This document shows positions 9,428-18,094 of a DNA stretch of 46,157 nt, one piece after another; positions within the stretch are counted from its first letter, which is position 1, and each line of letters starts with the position of its first letter. A program made the position numbers and the translations under genes. Source of the stretch: Planctomycetota bacterium (lineage in GTDB: Bacteria > Planctomycetota > Planctomycetia > Pirellulales > Pirellulaceae); the NCBI GenBank assembly GCA_016872725.1, contig VGZC01000049.1:1-46157 (forward strand). Reading direction: 5' to 3'. The notes below the pieces were generated by a model. It made no database searches, was not told the DNA's origin, and saw only the letters and a list, made by a program, of their open reading frames with translations.

Positions 9428-10510
9428 TCACCGACCATGATCGGCGATGAGCGACTGGAGGAAGCGGAGGTAGTGCGTTTCGAGTTGAGCGAGATTCGCT
9501 CCAAAGACCGAGCGGAATTCGTCGACGGGGTCCACCGGTTCCGACGACCGGTTCGCCGTCCGGCGGAGGTATTCGATGTACTGCCTCGGACGCGTTTCGG
9601 AAAGGAAATGCGAGAAGGCCCACGATTCCGCGTACGCCGCGTCGGGATCGGATTCAAAAAGCCGATCGCCGGAGATCATGCCGAGCAGCGCGCCGCGTTC
9701 GCGACGCGGCAGGTGGCGCCCCATCCGTTCGAGCCGGTACGCGTTGATTCGGTCGGATGGGCTCGGGTGGTTCCTCGGGTCCCAGACTCCCGGCGCCTCG
9801 AAGAGCGTGCCAAGACCCTCGACCAGCCAACGCGGTGGAGGCCTCAGCCGATCGTGCATGCCCGTATTGAACGCCGTTTGATGGGCCGCCTCGTGGATGA
9901 TCGTCTCGATGTTGGAGATCGGCGCGTTCGGATTCGCGCTCGCCATGTCGTACATCGCGATCCGGTTCGACATCGGCGCGTAATATCCGATCACGTCGCG
10001 CGAGATGGGCATTTGGGTCCCGCGCGCGTACGCGAAATACTGGGCCTGCGACGGGAAGACGATGGCGACGAGCGGGAACCGGGGTTCGGGTACGCGCCAG
10101 CCCCGCACCGAGAAATAGTGGACAAACGCGCGATGGATCTCCTCGAATCGCCGCGCCCACTGGTTCCGCCCGCCCGCCGCGTGGACGACCAGGTAATGGG
10201 TCGTCGCCGTGATCTCGAACGATGGTCCGAACTCGGACGCGAGCTGCGCGCGCATCTCGGCCGGAGTGCACGATCGAAACGCGTCGGACACTTTTCGGTA
10301 CTGCCGGGCGTCGTTCGGCGCGAACGGGATCAGTTGGCCGTCGCGGCCGAGCAACACGATTTGCGCGTCGGACCAGTTCAGCGGTGTCCCGACGAGCGTC
10401 CGGTTCGCCAGACGGAATTCAAATGTCCACTCGGCGCTCCGTACGATCGGCGCGAGGCCGATCGCGGCGAACAGGACGGCGGCGATCCGGACGACCGATG
10501 CGCGGCGCAT
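9428..10510 (-). CDS. DUF1570-type exported zinc metallopeptidase-like protein
   Basis: A 360-residue protein with a clear signal peptide (MRRASVVRIAAVLFAAIGLA, cleaved near IVRSAEW). The central domain matches DUF1570-type proteins: THYLVVHAAGG, FPLVAIVFPSQAQYFAYAR, then the gluzincin motif IETIIHEAAHQTAFNTG with HExxH, and the downstream PRWLVEGLGTLFEAPGVW containing a Glu that could be the third zinc ligand. A C-terminal helical part with YAESWAFSHFL follows, as in peptidase MA-like families. This suggests a periplasmic or surface peptidase; activity has not been shown for most members. It is the first gene of the minus-strand run reaching down to the U32 gene, though 148 bases separate it from the isomerase-like gene. 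Confidence 0.8.
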   Translation of the reverse strand: MRRASVVRIAAVLFAAIGLAPIVRSAEWTFEFRLANRTLVGTPLNWSDAQIVLLGRDGQLIPFAPNDARQYRKVSDAFRSCTPAEMRAQLASEFGPSFEITATTHYLVVHAAGGRNQWARRFEEIHRAFVHYFSVRGWRVPEPRFPLVAIVFPSQAQYFAYARGTQMPISRDVIGYYAPMSNRIAMYDMASANPNAPISNIETIIHEAAHQTAFNTGMHDRLRPPPRWLVEGLGTLFEAPGVWDPRNHPSPSDRINAYRLERMGRHLPRRERGALLGMISGDRLFESDPDAAYAESWAFSHFLSETRPRQYIEYLRRTANRSSEPVDPVDEFRSVFGANLAQLETHYLRFLQSLIADHGR

Positions 10511-10662
10511 GCGCGGCCCTCGTGTGTCGGTTCCTTCTGGAACTCTAGCTCACACGATCCGTGCCGTTCGAACGGGCGATGCCGTCGACGCGGTTTCCCC
10601 CGGCCGATCCGGTCGCGCCGGTCGTGACGAGGGTCGGAAAAGGGCCGAACGAAGCGCCGAGG

Positions 10663-11097
10663 TCAGCATGCCTCGCACGTTGCCTCGCAACACGACTCGT
10701 CGGTTTCCCAGACAACGACCTTTGTCGCGCGGGCGGGCCCGTTTCCAAGCAGGCTCGGGCAGACGACGTCGAGCAGATACCTCGCGAGATGCTCGGCCGT
10801 CGGATTGTTCGGGAGGATGAAATACTTGGTGGGAGTCACGCTCTGGATCGCGGCGATGCCGTTATGGTCCTCGGCGCCGAGCAAGAACGCGTGATCCCAA
10901 TGTTCATCGATCCAGCCCTTGAGGACCCGTTTGAGTTCGGCGAAGTCGATGACGCGACCGACGGCATCGACGTTGGTCGACGTGATGTGGAAGTCGGCGA
11001 TATAATTGTGCCCGTGGAAGAACTCGCACTTCCCTCCGTGCCGAAGGAGCCGGTGCCCCGCGCAAAACCGGATTCGCCGCATTATGGTGAGATTCAC
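10663..11097 (-). CDS. queD: 6-carboxytetrahydropterin synthase QueD (6-PTPS family)
   Basis: A 144-residue cytoplasmic enzyme of the 6-pyruvoyl-tetrahydropterin synthase fold. QueD converts 7,8-dihydroneopterin triphosphate to 6-carboxytetrahydropterin, the second step towards queuosine. Visible residues are zinc-ligand His15 in FCAGHRLL, catalytic Cys24 and zinc ligands His28 and His30 in KCEFFHGHNY, then RVIDFAELKRVLKGWIDEHWDHAFLL and the C-terminal VWETDESCCEATCEA. The GTG at 11097 is preferred over the ATG at 11082 because AAGGA lies 7 bases before it. The tail is unusually Cys-rich (three Cys plus a terminal one). No other queuosine gene is in the window. Its 5' end overlaps the start region of the divergent gene on the plus strand. 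Confidence 0.9.
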   Translation of the reverse strand: MNLTIMRRIRFCAGHRLLRHGGKCEFFHGHNYIADFHITSTNVDAVGRVIDFAELKRVLKGWIDEHWDHAFLLGAEDHNGIAAIQSVTPTKYFILPNNPTAEHLARYLLDVVCPSLLGNGPARATKVVVWETDESCCEATCEAC

Positions 11098-11818
11098 GCG
11101 AGCGTCCTTGGGTGCCGAGCGTCCCTTCGCGCGGCCGGTCCGATCCATCTTGGCGGCCGATGGCCGATCGGGCAATGGGTGGCGGCGAGATCCCGCGTCG
11201 CCGCGCCGGACCCTGCGGGCCCTGCTTTGGATCGCGTGGATCCTCGTTCCCCGTTCCTCGGGGGCGCACGACGTGCCGCCGGGAATGGTCGAACGGGCCA
11301 TTCAGGCGACCGTCCGCGGCGACCGGCTCGAAATCGCCTACCGATTCGGCCTTCATGAAACGACGATCCGCGACGAGCTGTCTCGAGCGGGGCTCCACGC
11401 GGCGGAGAGGCTTGAGGAACTCGAACGACAGTACCTCGATTTCGCGACGGCCCGTCTCGCGGCGAAGCTGTCGGTGACGCTTGATGGAAAGCGTCTCACG
11501 GCGGCGCCGCCGGTGGGCGAACTGATCTACCAGCATCATTTGCCGTTCGAGTGCCGCCTGACGTACTGGAATCGGTTCGAGGGCTCGGAGGGCCGCCTGG
11601 TGATCGACGACGGGAATTATCGGGACCTGCCGGGTTTCTTCCGCGTCGCGTTCAAGGCGCGTGATGCGGGCCTGGTGCGATCGACGGACGCCGCTCCGAT
11701 CCTGGTCCGCGCCGAGCGTCGATCGGCCAGGCAACTCGACCCGTTCCACGCGGCGCGTCCCCGCATCGAAGCGACGCTCGGCGCCAATACCCGCCCCGAC
11801 GCCCGCGATCGGCCGTAA
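11084..11818 (+). CDS. Exported protein of unknown function
   Basis: I do not recognise this family. From the ATG at 11084 the product is about 244 residues. A signal-like segment lies well inside, TLRALLWIAWILVPRSSGA at about residues 44-62, then HDVPPGMVERAIQATVRGDR and EIAYRFGLHETTIRDELSR. The C-terminal part has an antiparallel-strand look (LVIDDGNYRDLPGFFRVAFK). The position of the signal peptide suggests the true start is further downstream, perhaps at a TTG or CTG; no convincing ribosome site settles it. With the ATG chosen, the first 14 bases overlap queD on the opposite strand. The length and codon pattern suggest a real gene. Confidence 0.55.
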   Translation: MVRFTRASLGAERPFARPVRSILAADGRSGNGWRRDPASPRRTLRALLWIAWILVPRSSGAHDVPPGMVERAIQATVRGDRLEIAYRFGLHETTIRDELSRAGLHAAERLEELERQYLDFATARLAAKLSVTLDGKRLTAAPPVGELIYQHHLPFECRLTYWNRFEGSEGRLVIDDGNYRDLPGFFRVAFKARDAGLVRSTDAAPILVRAERRSARQLDPFHAARPRIEATLGANTRPDARDRP

Positions 11819-11899
11819 GATGGCCTCGTCGCAATGCGACATCGCGAATCGGTGTGCGGGCATCCGATCGGCAATGCGTTTTCGGGGAGTGCGATCACC

Positions 11900-12034
11900 A
11901 TGAGAACAATCATCGCGTTTGCGGCGGCGCTGTTCGCCGTTCCCAACCCAACGTGGAGCGACTTGGGAGAGGTTTTGGACGGGGGAACTCGCCTCGGAGA
12001 GGCGAAAGTCGCGCGTCTCTCCGAGACGCGTTGA
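11900..12034 (+). CDS. Short signal-peptide ORF that runs into the repeat array (possibly truncated gene)
   Basis: A 44-codon frame begins MRTIIAFAAALFAVPNPTWS, a convincing secretion signal, with GGGGAG about 11 bases upstream of the ATG. After some 25 codons it enters a degenerate copy of the 48-bp repeat and the hairpin at 12012-12030, then stops. No recognisable mature domain follows. It may be a small exported peptide, but it looks more like the 5' end of a gene cut off when the repeat array arose. Confidence 0.4.
   Translation: MRTIIAFAAALFAVPNPTWSDLGEVLDGGTRLGEAKVARLSETR
12012..12030. repeat. Perfect 8-bp hairpin next to the 48-bp array
   Basis: CGCGTCTC, loop TCC, GAGACGCG. It has the same geometry as the hairpins inside the 48-bp units (8-bp stem, 3-base loop), and its loop is the complement of their GGA loop. 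This suggests a related palindromic element in the opposite orientation. Confidence 0.7.
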
Positions 12035-12037
12035 AGT

Positions 12038-12277
12038 GGGATAGGTTATGGAAGGGGGTACTCGCCTCGGAGAGGCGAGCGACTAGGGATAGGTTATGGA
12101 CAGGGAAACTCGCCTCGGAGAGGCGAGCGACTAGGGATAGGTTATGGAAGGGGGTACTCGCCTCGGAGAGGCGAGCGACTAGGGATAGGTTATGGAAGGG
12201 GGTACTCGCCTCGGAGAGGCGAGCGACTAGGGATAGGTTATGGACAGGGAAACTCGCCTCGGAGAGGCGAGCGACGG
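12038..12277. repeat. Array of five 48-bp repeats, each with a perfect hairpin
   Basis: Five contiguous units start at 12038, 12086, 12134, 12182 and 12230. Each starts GGGATAGGTTATGG and contains the palindrome CTCGCCTCGGAGAGGCGAG (8-bp stem, GGA loop) followed by CGACTA. Two sub-types alternate as A-B-A-A-B: type A has AAGGGGGTA before the hairpin and type B has CAGGGAAA. A degenerate sixth copy lies upstream at about 11965-12008. The array ends a few bases before the stop codon of the minus-strand beta-propeller gene, so it may act as its terminator region. There are no unique spacers, so this is not a CRISPR. It may be a REP-like family dispersed in the genome. Confidence 0.9.
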
Positions 12278-12282
12278 GCAGC

Positions 12283-13863
12283 TTATTCGGTCGCGATGGC
12301 GTAGAGCGTCGAGCGGTCCGTGATGTAGAGCACGCCGTTGGCGAATGAAGGCGTGCTGTAAATCGATGACCGGAACGTGATCTCGCGCAGAAGCTTCTCT
12401 TCCTTGCCCACCGCGAAAATCGAAAGGTCCCCGTCCTCGTCGCCGATGAACACCTTGCCGTCCACCACCATCGGCGATCCCCAAATGGCCGCCAATAGGT
12501 CGGCCTCCCAATAACGCTTCCCGGTCTTGAAGTCCACGCAATGCAACCGGCCGCTCAGGTCGGCCGCGTAGACCAGTCCGTCGTGGATCGCGGCCGTCGC
12601 GATCGTCCGTCGAAACACGTTCGAACCCGCTTCGCCCGTGATCGATCCGTCCGGATCCTCGCCGCCATAATGCCAGATCCGGCCCGAATTCGGATTCGGC
12701 TCGCCTTTTCCGTCACCGTCCTCGTCAAGTGCCGGACTGATGTCACCCTTCTTCGTCGCGTCGATGCGGTACAGGTGGCCGACGCCTTCACCGTGTTCCG
12801 GATCCTGCCCCATCGCCAGGACGACGCTGTTCTCGATGAAGACGGGCGTCCCAATGATGTTGTTCCGAGTCCCGCGACCGCCCAACTCCCACTTCGAATC
12901 CTTGGGGTTCAAGTCGAACTTCCAAATCAAATCGCCCTTCTGAACGTCGAACGCGTACAACCAACCGTCGCCGCCCGGCATGTAGACCTGCGGCTCGCCG
13001 TTCACGATCCCGATCGTCGGCGAGCTCCACTGGCCGTGCAGGATCTTATCGAACGGCGTGTTGTCCTCCCAAAGGACCTTGCCCGTGTTCTTGTCGACGG
13101 CCAGGAACGACGGGGCCCGCGGCGAGGGGATCTCCAAATGCGTTTCATCGACCCCGTTCGACGTCACCAGAAAAACCGTGTCGCCGTAGACGACGGGCGA
13201 ACTTGTCGCCAGATTGTGCGGGAAGACGCCGAGCTGATCGATCATGTCGAGCGACCAGATGATGTCGGCGTCCTCCGCCTCCGCGTCGACCTCGTTCACC
13301 ACCGGTCCGTCGTTTTCGCCGTCATGGAAACCCTCCATGTCGACGCAGACGAGCTCGGCGCGATTCGTCACGAGCCACGTTCGGTTCGACTCGACGATGG
13401 GCGTCGAGCAGATTCCCTGCAACGGCCAATCGTTGACGCGGCCCTGCGGCAGCTTTTCCCTCGTGAGCTGCCAGAGGAATTTTCCGGTTTTTTCGTCGAA
13501 GCAGAGCACGCACCCGCGGTCGCCCTTGTGCTTGGGACGATACTCGGCGCCGTTGTTCGTACCGACAAGAATCCTGCCGCCCGAGATGACCGGATTGCCG
13601 TAGGTTTGGGAACCGAGTTTCGCCGTCCAAAGGACCTTCTTGGCTTTCGCGGGATTTTCCGAAGGCACGAAGTCGATCGCGACGTTCGTCATGCCGTTGA
13701 CCATGTTGCGGTGGATCGTACCGCCCCACATGGGCCAGTCGCCCGTCACGACGCGTTCGCCGGTTCCCTTCGGCTCGCTTCCGATCGCGAAGTAGACCAC
13801 CGCCAGACCGGCGAGCAACGCGCCGCCTGGAAGCGAACCGGTTCGTAACAAGGAACGGCTCAT
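12283..13863 (-). CDS. Exported PQQ-like beta-propeller protein
   Basis: A 526-residue protein starting at ATG 13863, whose ATG overlaps the TGA of the upstream gene (ATGA), the classic arrangement for translational coupling. The N-terminus [20 protein letters not shown] plus AVVYFAIG is a signal or anchor. The mature part opens with [16 protein letters not shown] and shows propeller blades such as [37 protein letters not shown] and [12 protein letters not shown]. An acidic loop ([15 protein letters not shown]) resembles calcium-binding segments. PQQ binding is not demonstrable from the sequence. It lies downstream of and is coupled to a larger propeller protein, so the two may work as a pair. 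The 3' end abuts the 48-bp repeat array. Confidence 0.85.
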   Translation of the reverse strand: MSRSLLRTGSLPGGALLAGLAVVYFAIGSEPKGTGERVVTGDWPMWGGTIHRNMVNGMTNVAIDFVPSENPAKAKKVLWTAKLGSQTYGNPVISGGRILVGTNNGAEYRPKHKGDRGCVLCFDEKTGKFLWQLTREKLPQGRVNDWPLQGICSTPIVESNRTWLVTNRAELVCVDMEGFHDGENDGPVVNEVDAEAEDADIIWSLDMIDQLGVFPHNLATSSPVVYGDTVFLVTSNGVDETHLEIPSPRAPSFLAVDKNTGKVLWEDNTPFDKILHGQWSSPTIGIVNGEPQVYMPGGDGWLYAFDVQKGDLIWKFDLNPKDSKWELGGRGTRNNIIGTPVFIENSVVLAMGQDPEHGEGVGHLYRIDATKKGDISPALDEDGDGKGEPNPNSGRIWHYGGEDPDGSITGEAGSNVFRRTIATAAIHDGLVYAADLSGRLHCVDFKTGKRYWEADLLAAIWGSPMVVDGKVFIGDEDGDLSIFAVGKEEKLLREITFRSSIYSTPSFANGVLYITDRSTLYAIATE

Positions 13864-16085
13864 TCGTGATCCTCGAATACCTGGACGTTGTCGAAAAACA
13901 CCTCGGCCAACCCGAAAATATACAGTCCGGGGCTGCCATTGCGATTGGGGTGGGGATCGAACGCATCGAGCGTCCAGTCGGACGGCTCCTTGTCGTCGCG
14001 TTTCCAGACCTTGCCCAGGACGCGGCATCCTCCCTCGGCGTCGGCCACGGTCAGCTTCAAGGTGTACCAGACTTCCGGGTCGGCGCGGAAGCGGGTCTCG
14101 CGATCGATCCGCACGTGCGCGGGCCACGTTTGGATGCCGACCTTTTGCGTGTTCCCCTTGAGGATCAGGTTGTAACGCTGAACGGTGATCCCCGCGCTGG
14201 ACAGGCGCCGCTTGTTCTCGCGAAGGAGCACGTCGGCCTTGACGGTATAGTGGCGCATCGTATCGGGACCAAGCCAGATGTAGGTGCTTGGTTTGCCCTG
14301 CCCGCCGAGGTTATACAGCGCGACGTCGCCTCCGACGGCGGCCGGCTTGAAGTCGGCGAACGCGCTGACCCACGTGGGCGGCACATCGCGTTCCTTGTAC
14401 GTATTGAAGTTCCATGACCATGGAAGGGGCGGAAAGACGCGGACCCGGGCCTCCGCGGTCAGGTCACCCACCCGAGCGATCACGTTTCCACCCCGCTCGA
14501 CGGCGTCCGTCGGCGCCGTGAGCCGGTTCCCCGCGACTTGAAGGTCGTCGAGCCCCGATTCGACTTCGATCGTCGGCGCGATGCGTTTGAGGAACCGACC
14601 GTTTCGATCGAACGCGCGCAGGTGGTATTCCACCGATGAGCCCGCATTCAGCATGCTGTCATAGGGCACCAACTGGATCCGCGCGATCGTCTCCTCGGCG
14701 GCCCGTTCCTCGGCCATCGCCGGAACCGGATCGCAAACCGGCTCGACGCCGTCGCGACCGACGCAGATGGTTCGATCGCGCGTCACGAGGAAGATCCGGC
14801 CGTCGGCGATCGCGGGCGACGCGTAGATCTCGTCGGTTCCTTGCTCCTTGGCGGCCCGGAGCGCCACATGCGATACGCTCTCGCACGACGCGCGGCTCGG
14901 CTTCAACACGTGGATATTGCCGTTCACCTCCATGACAATCAGTCTTCCATCGGCCCACACGGGCGAGCCTTTTCCGACCGTCCCGATCCGGTATTCCCAC
15001 AACTTCCCGCCGGTCCCGCTGTCGAACGCGACAAGCTCGCCCGTATCGGTAACGACATACAGGATGCCGTCGTGAACCAGTGGACTCGCGGACCCCGCCT
15101 TGATTCCGTCGACGCGCCACACGCCGTGCGTCGCCGTGATGTCGCCGCGCCCCGTCGGATCGACGCACTGGACTCGGCCGAACTCGTTGTTGTCGATATT
15201 GTCTTCGCCGTGCGCGATGTACACGTAGCGCCCGTCGGTGACCGGCGAAGCGTTCAAGCCGCGATGGGACATGCGGAACGTCCAGAGCGGTTCTCCGGTG
15301 CGCGCGTGGATGGCGCACGCTCCGCCGTCGGCGTTGCCGCTGATGAGCATCCGCGCGCCGCCGATCACCGCGACCATCGGAGTCGAGTAGGTCGTATCAT
15401 ACGGTCGTCCTCCCGGTGTGGACGTCCAGAGTAGGTCGCCCGTGCGTTTGTCGAACGCGTGGAACCGGTGCTTGGGCGGGGGCGTCTTGAAGTTGCCCCA
15501 GTTGATCGTCAGTCCGGACACGATCACGCGGTCCTCATCGATGATCGGTGTGACCGTTCGGCCACCGTATCCCGAAATGCGTCCGTGCTCTTCGAAAAGC
15601 GACCGTTCCCAAACGAGCTTGCCGTCGCCCGTGTAGCATCGGAAGAGGCCGCTGACCGAATGGACGTAGACGTTGCCGGTCTCCGGATCGCCGACCATCG
15701 CGGCCCATCCGACGCGGGGAGCCGGAACATCGGTCTGAAACACGTTGAACGCGTCGCGCCATACGATCCCTCCCGTCCGCGCGTCCCAACAGACGACCTG
15801 CTCGCGCGCATGGACCCGATCGACGGGATCGTTGACGTCGTTCGCGGTCCGCGTATTGAGATAGACCCGGCCGTTGAGCACGATCGGAGCGGACCGGCCG
15901 CCGATTTCGGAAACCCACAGCACGTTCTTCCGCGGTTCGAGCGACCAGTCGTCGACCAATCCGCGTTCGCGGGAGACCCCGTTCTGTTCGGGCCCGCGCC
16001 AATGCGCCCAGTCGGCGGCACGCGTCGATTCGAGGGCGAGCACGCCCGTCAGGGCGAACAAGAAGGCTTCGATCGCGCCTTTCAT
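13860..16085 (-). CDS. Large exported PQQ-like beta-propeller protein with extra C-terminal domain
   Basis: A 741-residue protein. ATG 16085 is supported by AAGGAG six bases upstream and by the signal peptide [20 protein letters not shown] ending near TRA-ADW. The mature N-terminus is [18 protein letters not shown]. Propeller blades run to about residue 440 ([39 protein letters not shown]). A C-terminal region of about 250 residues follows, with an Ig-like strand region ([20 protein letters not shown]) and then a beta-sandwich with [20 protein letters not shown] and [11 protein letters not shown], resembling carbohydrate-binding or family-16-like jelly rolls. That domain suggests a surface or polysaccharide-related role (inference). 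It is the first gene of a two-gene unit with the next propeller. Confidence 0.85.
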   Translation of the reverse strand: MKGAIEAFLFALTGVLALESTRAADWAHWRGPEQNGVSRERGLVDDWSLEPRKNVLWVSEIGGRSAPIVLNGRVYLNTRTANDVNDPVDRVHAREQVVCWDARTGGIVWRDAFNVFQTDVPAPRVGWAAMVGDPETGNVYVHSVSGLFRCYTGDGKLVWERSLFEEHGRISGYGGRTVTPIIDEDRVIVSGLTINWGNFKTPPPKHRFHAFDKRTGDLLWTSTPGGRPYDTTYSTPMVAVIGGARMLISGNADGGACAIHARTGEPLWTFRMSHRGLNASPVTDGRYVYIAHGEDNIDNNEFGRVQCVDPTGRGDITATHGVWRVDGIKAGSASPLVHDGILYVVTDTGELVAFDSGTGGKLWEYRIGTVGKGSPVWADGRLIVMEVNGNIHVLKPSRASCESVSHVALRAAKEQGTDEIYASPAIADGRIFLVTRDRTICVGRDGVEPVCDPVPAMAEERAAEETIARIQLVPYDSMLNAGSSVEYHLRAFDRNGRFLKRIAPTIEVESGLDDLQVAGNRLTAPTDAVERGGNVIARVGDLTAEARVRVFPPLPWSWNFNTYKERDVPPTWVSAFADFKPAAVGGDVALYNLGGQGKPSTYIWLGPDTMRHYTVKADVLLRENKRRLSSAGITVQRYNLILKGNTQKVGIQTWPAHVRIDRETRFRADPEVWYTLKLTVADAEGGCRVLGKVWKRDDKEPSDWTLDAFDPHPNRNGSPGLYIFGLAEVFFDNVQVFEDHE

Positions 16086-16339
16086 GGGAACTCCTTCTTC
16101 CTTCCTTCGAATTCGTCGGAACGCGGCCGGTTGCTAAGGTTCGGGTGGCGGCCGACAATAATCCGTTTCGGGGCCCGTGCCGGGGGCCTGTATCGGGTTC
16201 TAACGCGTTGCCCAAGATTGCCAAGGGGCGAGCGGTCTGTTTCCGGGGGCGCCGTAGGCGACGACGGGCGTCGGTGAGGCCGGGAAGGCCGTGCGAAGGC
16301 GTGGATGCGAAGTGGAGTGTGCGTTGGCGGAGTGACCGG

Positions 16340-16687
16340 ATGAACGCGACATCGAACGCGGACGTCGATCCCTATCCGCGGAAGCTCGAGCGGCTTGCCG
16401 ACCGAAGGCTGCTGATCGAATGGAGCGACGGGCAGCGGCGCGCGTACACGGCCCGTGAACTGCAAGAGAACTGCCCGTGCGCGCATTGCCGGGAGAATCG
16501 GCGTCAACCGGCTCCGCCCGCCCCGTCCCTGCTCCCCGTGCTCGATACCGCGCAGGCCCGGCCTCTGGAGATCACAAGGATGGCTCCCGTCGGAAACTAC
16601 GCGTATCATATCGACTTCAACCACGGTTGCGGTTCGGGAATCTACTCGATCGAACGGCTGCGCGACCTGGGCGCGGTGGTTCGCTGA
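16340..16687 (+). CDS. DUF971 family protein (gamma-butyrobetaine hydroxylase-like N-terminal domain)
   Basis: 115 residues. ATG 16340 has GGAG about 8 bases upstream. The single small domain reads PRKLERLADRRLLIEWSDGQ, ARELQENCPCAHCRENRR and NYAYHIDFNHGCGSGIYSIE then RLRDLGAVVR, which is the DUF971 pattern with the C-x-C-x-x-C metal-binding cluster (NCPCAHC). Stand-alone members of this family have been linked to iron-sulfur assembly in some organisms; here the role is unproven. It is 12 bases upstream of the ceramidase-like gene and probably co-transcribed with it. Confidence 0.85.
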   Translation: MNATSNADVDPYPRKLERLADRRLLIEWSDGQRRAYTARELQENCPCAHCRENRRQPAPPAPSLLPVLDTAQARPLEITRMAPVGNYAYHIDFNHGCGSGIYSIERLRDLGAVVR

Positions 16688-16699
16688 AAGGGAACAGCC

Positions 16700-18073
16700 A
16701 TGCGCGTGACGCGACGCTCCGTTCTCGGCGCCGGACTGGCCTTGGCGGCCCTTCCGCGGACCACATCCAATCTGCTCGGCGGCCAGTTGGACCTGAAACT
16801 GGGCACGTTTTCATTCGACGTGAGCCCGCCGAAGGGACATTCGCTCTGCGGAGGTTGGATCAAGCCGGTCGAGGACTACGACGATCCGCTCGAGGCGAAC
16901 GGCTTCGTCCTGCTCGGAAGCGGCCAGCCGATCGTTGTCTGTTCGGTCGATTGGACGGGCCTGTTGAATTCGGCGCACGTCGCGTGGAGGACGGCGGTGG
17001 CGGAGGCGGCGGGCACCGCCATCGAGCGCGTCGCCGTGCAGTGCGTGCATCAGCACAACGCGCCGTTCGCGTGTCTCGACGCGCAGCGCATCGTCGCCCA
17101 CTATCCCGAACTGCCGGCGATCGTCGACATCGAGTTCTTCAATACGTGCCTGAGTCGGGCTCGGGACGCCGTCCGGCGGGCGATCCACGACGCGCGGCCG
17201 GTGACGCGGATCGCATCGGGGCAGGCGAAGGTCGAGAACGTCGCGTGCAATCGGCGCACGATCGACGAGAACGGCAAGCTGGTCCATTGGCGAGGCAGTT
17301 CGTCGCGCGATCCGGTCGCTCAGCAGCTTCCCGACGGGCTGATCGACCCGTGGCTCAAGACGATCGCGTTTTTCGACGGGGAAAACAAACTCGCCGCGTG
17401 CCACTACTACGCGACGCATCCGATGAGCTACTACGGTGACGGGCGGGTGAGCAGCGATTTCGTGGGTCTCGCGCGCAAGCGGCGGCAGGCCGAGGACGGA
17501 GGATGCCGGCACATCTACTTCACCGGCTGCTCGGGGAATGTCGCGGCCGGCAAGTACAACGACGGATCCCCCGCGGCGCGCGTGCAATTGACGCAGCGCA
17601 TTTATGACGCGATGGTCCGGAGCGAGCGGGACCTTCAGCCGGAACCGATCCGCCGAGCGCTCTGGTCGGCCGCGCCGATCCAGCCTCCCCCGCGCGCGGA
17701 ACTCCAGGCCGCGCAGCTCGAACAGCGGATCGCCGATGCCCAGCGCAAGGTCGTCGAGCGGAATCGGCCGAGCTACATGCTCGCGTGGCTCCAGCGCTGC
17801 GAGCGTCAACTGCCGATCGTGCTCAGCGCGCTCCACGTCAACGGCGTCTCGATGCTCCATCTTCCGTCGGAGTCGTTCATCGAATACCAACTGCACGCGC
17901 AGGCGTCGGCCCGCGACCGATTCGTCGCGGTTGCGGCGTACGGCGACGGCGGGCCCTGGTACATACCGACCGCCGAATCGTATCCCCAGGGCGGATACGA
18001 GGTCAGTGTGGCGTTTTGCGATCCGCCGATCGACGGCATCCTGCGCGGCGGCATCGGGAAACTGCTCGGTTGA
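16700..18073 (+). CDS. Tat-exported neutral ceramidase-like protein
   Basis: A 457-residue protein with the twin-arginine signal VTRRSVLGAGLALAALP. The rest resembles neutral/alkaline non-lysosomal ceramidase-like proteins of planctomycetes: FSFDVSPPKGHSLCGGWI, VCSVDWTGLLNSAHVAWR, VQCVHQHNAPFACLDAQR (His-rich metal site), CHYYATHPMSYYGDGRVSSD and IYFTGCSGNVAAGKYNDG (the G-x-S-G-N region near the catalytic Ser in the family). The C-terminus has PSESFIEYQLHAQ and ESYPQGGYEV. The substrate may be a lipid amide, but most members are uncharacterised. The start ATG at 16700 follows GAAAGGGAACAGCC, a good ribosome site. A decayed gene of the same broad family lies at 26121-26620. Confidence 0.75.
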   Translation: MRVTRRSVLGAGLALAALPRTTSNLLGGQLDLKLGTFSFDVSPPKGHSLCGGWIKPVEDYDDPLEANGFVLLGSGQPIVVCSVDWTGLLNSAHVAWRTAVAEAAGTAIERVAVQCVHQHNAPFACLDAQRIVAHYPELPAIVDIEFFNTCLSRARDAVRRAIHDARPVTRIASGQAKVENVACNRRTIDENGKLVHWRGSSSRDPVAQQLPDGLIDPWLKTIAFFDGENKLAACHYYATHPMSYYGDGRVSSDFVGLARKRRQAEDGGCRHIYFTGCSGNVAAGKYNDGSPAARVQLTQRIYDAMVRSERDLQPEPIRRALWSAAPIQPPPRAELQAAQLEQRIADAQRKVVERNRPSYMLAWLQRCERQLPIVLSALHVNGVSMLHLPSESFIEYQLHAQASARDRFVAVAAYGDGGPWYIPTAESYPQGGYEVSVAFCDPPIDGILRGGIGKLLG

Positions 18074-18094
18074 TCGAGGGGTTCACATAGCCCG

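Noticed and set aside
12038-12277. Possible CRISPR array
   Set aside because: The units are contiguous with no unique spacers, repeats are 48 bp with the hairpin inside, and no cas genes are near.
11854-12348. Plus-strand protein with 16-residue repeats across the 48-bp array
   Set aside because: 48 is a multiple of three, so any open phase gives a repeating peptide. It has no signal, no start with a ribosome site, and runs antisense into the propeller gene.
12541-13848. 435-codon plus-strand frame opposite the propeller gene
   Set aside because: Val/Arg/Asp-rich shadow without signal or domain. The minus-strand propeller blades are clear.
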